Shown here piece by piece: positions 6,085 through 8,311 of a stretch of DNA of 8,311 nucleotides (its first letter is position 1; each line of letters starts with the position of its first letter). Made by a program: the position numbers and the translations under genes. The DNA is from Lachnospiraceae bacterium. Its GTDB lineage: Bacteria > Bacillota > Clostridia > Lachnospirales > Lachnospiraceae. The notes below the pieces were generated by a model that worked only from the letters and a program-made list of their open reading frames with translations, was not told where the DNA came from and made no database searches. The DNA lies in contig JAJQCU010000265.1 in NCBI GenBank assembly GCA_021202575.1, forward strand, positions 1-8,311, in the 5' to 3' direction.

Positions 6085-6115
6085 CGACAGCTCCTGACGG
6101 GAGCCGCGCGTTCCC
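6085..6115 (-). other. Hairpin in the ATPase-binding protein gap
   Basis: On the minus strand GGCTCC and GGAGCT form a 5- to 6-bp stem with loop CGTCA, upstream of the binding-protein ribosome site, flanked by GC-rich sequence. It may mark an mRNA processing or stability site. It is one of two hairpins in this 204-nt gap, in which I see no convincing promoter on the minus strand. Confidence 0.35.
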
Positions 6116-6129
6116 ATTTATTTTATTCC

Positions 6130-6152
6130 GTGAAAAATGAATACATTTTCAC
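6130..6152 (-). other. AT-rich hairpin downstream of the ATPase gene
   Basis: GTGAAAAATG (6130-6139) and CATTTTCAC (6144-6152) are inverted arms with one bulged base and a 4-nt loop. On the minus strand it lies about 85 nt after the ATPase stop and is followed by GGAATAAAATAAAT, not a clean T tract. It could be a weak terminator or a processing site adjusting ATPase against binding-protein levels. Confidence 0.35.
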
Positions 6153-6235
6153 AGGATAAAATCATTTTTATGCTTTGCTGTCTTTTTCAGACATATCCTT
6201 TCCGGAACCGGATCTCAGAAATACAGGCAAATCCT

Positions 6236-6964
6236 TTATTTGCGGATGATCTTCCCCAGAAACTGCTGCACCCTCTCATTCTTCGGATGATCAAAAAACT
6301 CCTCCGGCGGCGCCTCCTCCAGGATCCGGCCGTCCGCCATGAAAATCACCCGGTCAGCCACCTGCCTTGCAAAGCCCATCTCATGGGTCACCACCACCAT
6401 GGTGATATTTTCCTCATGGGCCAGCTTAATCATCACATCCAGAACCTCCTGGATGGTCTCCGGGTCCAGCGCCGAGGTAGGCTCGTCAAACAGAATAATC
6501 TTTGTCTGTGTGCAAAGAGCCCTGGCAATGGCGATTCTCTGCTGCTGCCCGCCGGAGAGGGTATCCGGATACACATGGGCCTTGTCTGTCAGCCCAACCA
6601 CATCCAGATAACGGTACGCCAGCTCCTCCGCCTCCTTTTTGCTCTTGTGATGAAGCTTCATGGGCGCCAGCGTCAGATTTTTCAGCACTGTCATGTGGGG
6701 ATACAGGTTGAACTGCTGGAAAACCATGGAGGTGGTGTCTCTCACCAGCCGGGTCTTATTTTTGTGGGTCAGCTCCTCCCCGTCCAGGTACACATGGCCG
6801 CTGGTGGGCGTCTCCAGATAATTCATGCACCGCACGGTGGTGGACTTGCCGGAGCCGGAGGGGCCGATAATCACCAGCTTTTCCCCCTCCTTCACCTCCA
6901 GGTTCACGTCCTTTAAAACGTGGAGGTCTCCAAAATATTTGTTTACATTTTCCAGTTTAATCAT
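6236..6964 (-). CDS. Polar amino acid ABC transporter ATP-binding protein
   Basis: A 242-residue cytoplasmic ATPase of the GlnQ/HisP type, the usual length for the family. All nucleotide-binding elements are intact: Walker [10 protein letters not shown] (34-42), Q-loop [11 protein letters not shown] (82-92), ABC signature LSGGQQQR (136-143), Walker B IILFDEP with catalytic Glu161, D-loop SALD (164-167), and switch His194 in [11 protein letters not shown]. The ending [19 protein letters not shown] is typical of this subfamily. ATG 6964 is chosen because GGAG lies eight nt upstream and [12 protein letters not shown] is the normal family N-terminus; the frame stays open upstream but that stretch is leader RNA. 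It is the first gene of the operon. Unlike many such operons, the ATPase is at the 5' end, ahead of the binding protein. Confidence 0.95.
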   Translation of the reverse strand: MIKLENVNKYFGDLHVLKDVNLEVKEGEKLVIIGPSGSGKSTTVRCMNYLETPTSGHVYLDGEELTHKNKTRLVRDTTSMVFQQFNLYPHMTVLKNLTLAPMKLHHKSKKEAEELAYRYLDVVGLTDKAHVYPDTLSGGQQQRIAIARALCTQTKIILFDEPTSALDPETIQEVLDVMIKLAHEENITMVVVTHEMGFARQVADRVIFMADGRILEEAPPEEFFDHPKNERVQQFLGKIIRK

Positions 6965-7030
6965 CGCTTTTTCTCCGGATTTACAAAACGGACCTGTTCC
7001 TGTTCGCCGCGCCTGGTATGTTTCCATCCC

Positions 7031-7054
7031 CTGCACAGCTTTCCCGGTGTACAG
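7031..7054 (-). other. Second leader hairpin upstream of the ATPase gene
   Basis: CTGCACA (7031-7037) and TGTACAG (7048-7054) form a 7-bp stem, with one wobble pair on the minus-strand RNA and a 10-nt loop. It lies between the leader terminator and the ATPase ribosome site. No U tract follows. Just 5' of it the leader repeats AAAGGCG, the sequence of the terminator 5' arm, so alternative pairing is conceivable. Confidence 0.4.
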
Positions 7055-7065
7055 CCGCCTTTGGG

Positions 7066-7111
7066 AAAAACAATAAAGGCGCCTTTGGCCGGTCAGACCA
7101 AAAACGCCTTT
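7066..7111 (-). terminator. Long intrinsic terminator or attenuator in the transporter operon leader
   Basis: On the minus-strand RNA, AAAGGCG-TT-TTTGGTC (from 7111 leftwards) pairs with GGCCAAA-GG-CGCCTTT (to 7075) around loop TGACC: 16 consecutive pairs counting three G-U wobbles. It is followed by ATTG and TTTTT (7066-7070). On the plus strand the wobbles become mismatches, so the structure is designed for leftward transcripts. Its 5' arm begins about 14 nt after the predicted operon start site. It could also terminate transcripts from the HAD gene upstream. Confidence 0.75.
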
Positions 7112-7131
7112 GTTTCTCGTTTATGTGGTTC

Positions 7132-7160
7132 AGTATACATGCATACAATCGATTCGTCAA
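7132..7160 (-). promoter_or_regulatory. Promoter for the amino acid transporter operon
   Basis: On the minus strand TTGACG (7160-7155) and TATACT (7137-7132) are separated by 17 nt. This predicts a start near 7125, about 160 nt before the ATPase start codon. It is the best sigma-A-type match in the 400-nt gap between the HAD gene and the operon. Confidence 0.78.
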
Positions 7161-7255
7161 GGGAAATTCTGTTCAAGATTCACTATAAATTGCCCCTGAA
7201 TTTGGCTCTTTTTTACAAATTCCACTTTCTTTTTCAGCGAAAATCCCTTCACAGG

Positions 7256-7345
7256 TTATTACTCACAGCCGCTACCCTCTACGAGACGCCCCACGGGTAC
7301 GAACCTCGCCCGCTTCGCGTGCTTTTCCGTCCTTACAGGGCTAAG
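7256..7345 (-). repeat. Structured intergenic element, copy B
   Basis: Read on the minus strand, immediately after the HAD stop codon, this stretch contains CGCGAAGCG (7319-7311). It then has a hairpin closing CGAG/CTCG (7308-7305 with 7285-7282) with an inner CCC-GT-GGG and a GCGT bulge, then TAG and CTGTGAGTAATAA (7268-7256). The same order of blocks occurs in copy A at 508-640. Both copies lie just 3' of a gene and point the same way as that gene. Exact limits are uncertain. Confidence 0.5.
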
Positions 7346-7364
7346 ATTGCTTAAATAGTAACAT

Positions 7365-8174
7365 TCAAAGTACAAACCTGCGGATCACCTCCGCCACAGC
7401 GCACTCATTGCAGTCCGCCTCCGTAATAAAATCGCACTCCCCCTTCATGCCCTCCACTGTGTTGCGCACCCCCACGCCAAGCCCGGCCGCCTTAATCATG
7501 GACAGATCATTGTAATTATCCCCGATGGCGATGGTTTCAGAGGGCTCCACTCCCAGCAGCCTGGCTAACGACAACAGCCCCTGCCCCTTATTGACGCCCC
7601 GGTGATTAAACTCGATATAACGGTTGGAGGAATAGGAAACATCAATATCCCCGGTGATATCCTTCAGGTCATTCTCAATCCGGTTCAGATAAGCGCGATC
7701 CGTGTTGGTGTAGAGCACCTTCACGATCTCCTGCCCACTGAGAAATTCAATATCCTCCGAAAAGATTTCCCTGATCTCCATGCGCCCGGCCAGATAGTCA
7801 ATCTCTCCCTGAAACAGATTGTACGCGTACACCATATCCCGCGTATAAACGTTAACGCATACGTCATAAGAAAGCCCTCTGCGGTACAGCTCCCGGGCCA
7901 GGTCAAATGGCAGCCCCTCAAAATGAAGCAGCCGGTTTCCCTTATTTTCCGTGACAGCGCCGCCGTTAAAGGAAATCACATATTCTCCCTCCTTCTGCCA
8001 GAGCCCCAGCTCCTTTAAGGTTCCCTGCACGGAGGCATAGCCCCTGCCGGTGGCCGGCACAAACTTCACGCCCCGCCTCCCCGCCTCCCGAATGGCCTCA
8101 ATGTCCTTCGGATCGATGGTCCTGTCCAGCTTCAGCAGGGTCTCGTCCAGGTCGCACGCGATAATTTTATACAT
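7365..8174 (-). CDS. Cof-type HAD superfamily phosphatase (HAD-IIB)
   Basis: A 269-residue cytosolic hydrolase of the Cof/YidA group, which remove phosphate from small sugar phosphates or cofactors through an aspartyl-phosphate. Motif I is DLDETLL with nucleophile Asp8 and acid/base Asp10. Motif II lies in VPATGRGY, motif III Lys is in GVNKGQGL, and motif IV is GDNYNDLSM near the C-terminus. The region between motifs II and III is the IIB cap, which sets substrate choice, so the substrate cannot be named. ATG 8174 is chosen because GGAGG lies six nt upstream and the protein then starts MYKIIACDLDET, usual for the family; two in-frame ATGs further upstream (8180 and 8198) either overlap or precede that ribosome site. 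It is monocistronic, with a structured repeat right after the stop. Confidence 0.93.
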   Translation of the reverse strand: MYKIIACDLDETLLKLDRTIDPKDIEAIREAGRRGVKFVPATGRGYASVQGTLKELGLWQKEGEYVISFNGGAVTENKGNRLLHFEGLPFDLARELYRRGLSYDVCVNVYTRDMVYAYNLFQGEIDYLAGRMEIREIFSEDIEFLSGQEIVKVLYTNTDRAYLNRIENDLKDITGDIDVSYSSNRYIEFNHRGVNKGQGLLSLARLLGVEPSETIAIGDNYNDLSMIKAAGLGVGVRNTVEGMKGECDFITEADCNECAVAEVIRRFVL

Positions 8175-8208
8175 ACTCATCCTCCGGTTTTCATTCATTT
8201 ATTTTCCG

Positions 8209-8237
8209 CAATAACAGCTTTCAAAAATCAGTTATTG
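8209..8237. promoter_or_regulatory. Inverted repeat upstream of the HAD gene
   Basis: CAATAAC (8209-8215) and GTTATTG (8231-8237) are perfect 7-bp arms 15 nt apart. The right arm overlaps a possible rightward -35 box TTGACT (8235-8240). It could be an operator for divergent genes or an RNA hairpin in the HAD leader. I do not recognise the motif. Confidence 0.35.
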
Positions 8238-8264
8238 ACTGGATTTTTCTCTTACATCTGTACT
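8235..8264 (+). promoter_or_regulatory. Possible rightward promoter at window edge
   Basis: TTGACT (8235-8240) and TGTACT (8259-8264) are 18 nt apart on the plus strand, a moderate sigma-A match. It would drive a gene beginning at the right edge. The -10 box is imperfect, so this is tentative. Confidence 0.3.
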
Positions 8265-8280
8265 TTAATAATAATTAAAG
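8263..8280. promoter_or_regulatory. AT-rich palindrome at the divergent region
   Basis: CTTTAAT-AATA-ATTAAAG is an inverted repeat with perfect 7-bp arms, overlapping or just behind the possible rightward start site. It is a plausible dimeric regulator site. A second short palindrome, GGTAT-G-ATACC (8290-8300), follows. Confidence 0.35.
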
Positions 8281-8282
8281 CG

Positions 8283-8311
8283 ATGAAAAGGTATGATACC
8301 ATGGATTGCTC
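8283..8311 (+). CDS. Possible start of a rightward gene (truncated by window)
   Basis: An open frame begins at ATG 8283, with a second in-frame ATG at 8301 behind AAAAGG, and runs off the right edge after about ten codons (MKRYDTMDC). The case rests on position only, behind a possible promoter and palindromes. Nothing can be said about the product. Confidence 0.25.

Noticed and set aside
6965..7036. N-terminal extension of the ABC ATPase
   Set aside because: The open frame overlaps a leader hairpin and shows no family similarity; ATG 6964 has its own ribosome site and gives the usual N-terminus.
6965..7125. T-box or known riboswitch in the transporter leader
   Set aside because: No T-box consensus or recognisable aptamer is seen, and the terminator lies too close to the start site to be preceded by one.

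Overview
The window reads as chromosome of a Gram-positive, low-oxygen Firmicute, most likely a gut Lachnospiraceae (Clostridium/Enterocloster/Hungatella-like). This is an inference from the moderately GC-rich coding sequence, strong GGAGG-type ribosome sites, TTGACA/TATAAT promoters, a lipoprotein solute-binding protein with a Ser/Glu-rich linker, and the DUF5674-type gene pair. No rRNA, tRNA, transposase, phage gene or CRISPR array is visible.

Left part, plus strand. A 5'-truncated DUF5674-type gene (1-220) overlaps a small hypothetical gene (205-498). A structured intergenic element follows (about 508-640), then a near-consensus promoter (671-699), an intrinsic terminator/attenuator just after the predicted start site (717-748), and a long leader. 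The leader precedes a catabolic-type acetolactate synthase (871-2736). That enzyme has an unusual 74-residue N-terminal extension built largely of 11-residue (33-bp) imperfect tandem repeats. A terminator (2751-2792) closes the unit.

Centre, minus strand. One operon runs right to left: ABC ATPase (6964-6236), lipoprotein solute-binding protein (6031-5099), two membrane permeases (4996-4274 and 4272-3478), and a cytidylate-kinase-like P-loop protein (3465-2863). The first four make a complete polar amino acid uptake system. The fifth is tightly coupled behind it, with a role I cannot assign. A strong promoter (7132-7160) and a 16-bp terminator-like hairpin (7075-7111) precede the ATPase. Further hairpins lie on both sides of the solute-binding gene.

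Right part, minus strand. A Cof-type HAD phosphatase (8174-7365) is followed immediately by a second intergenic element (about 7256-7345), related to the one at the left. The last ~110 bases look like a divergent regulatory region with palindromes and the possible start of a rightward gene.

The most notable non-coding pattern is that both main transcription units share one layout: upstream gene, related structured repeat in the same orientation, strong promoter, immediate intrinsic terminator, leader, gene. The most notable coding oddity is the repeat-built N-terminal tail of the acetolactate synthase.
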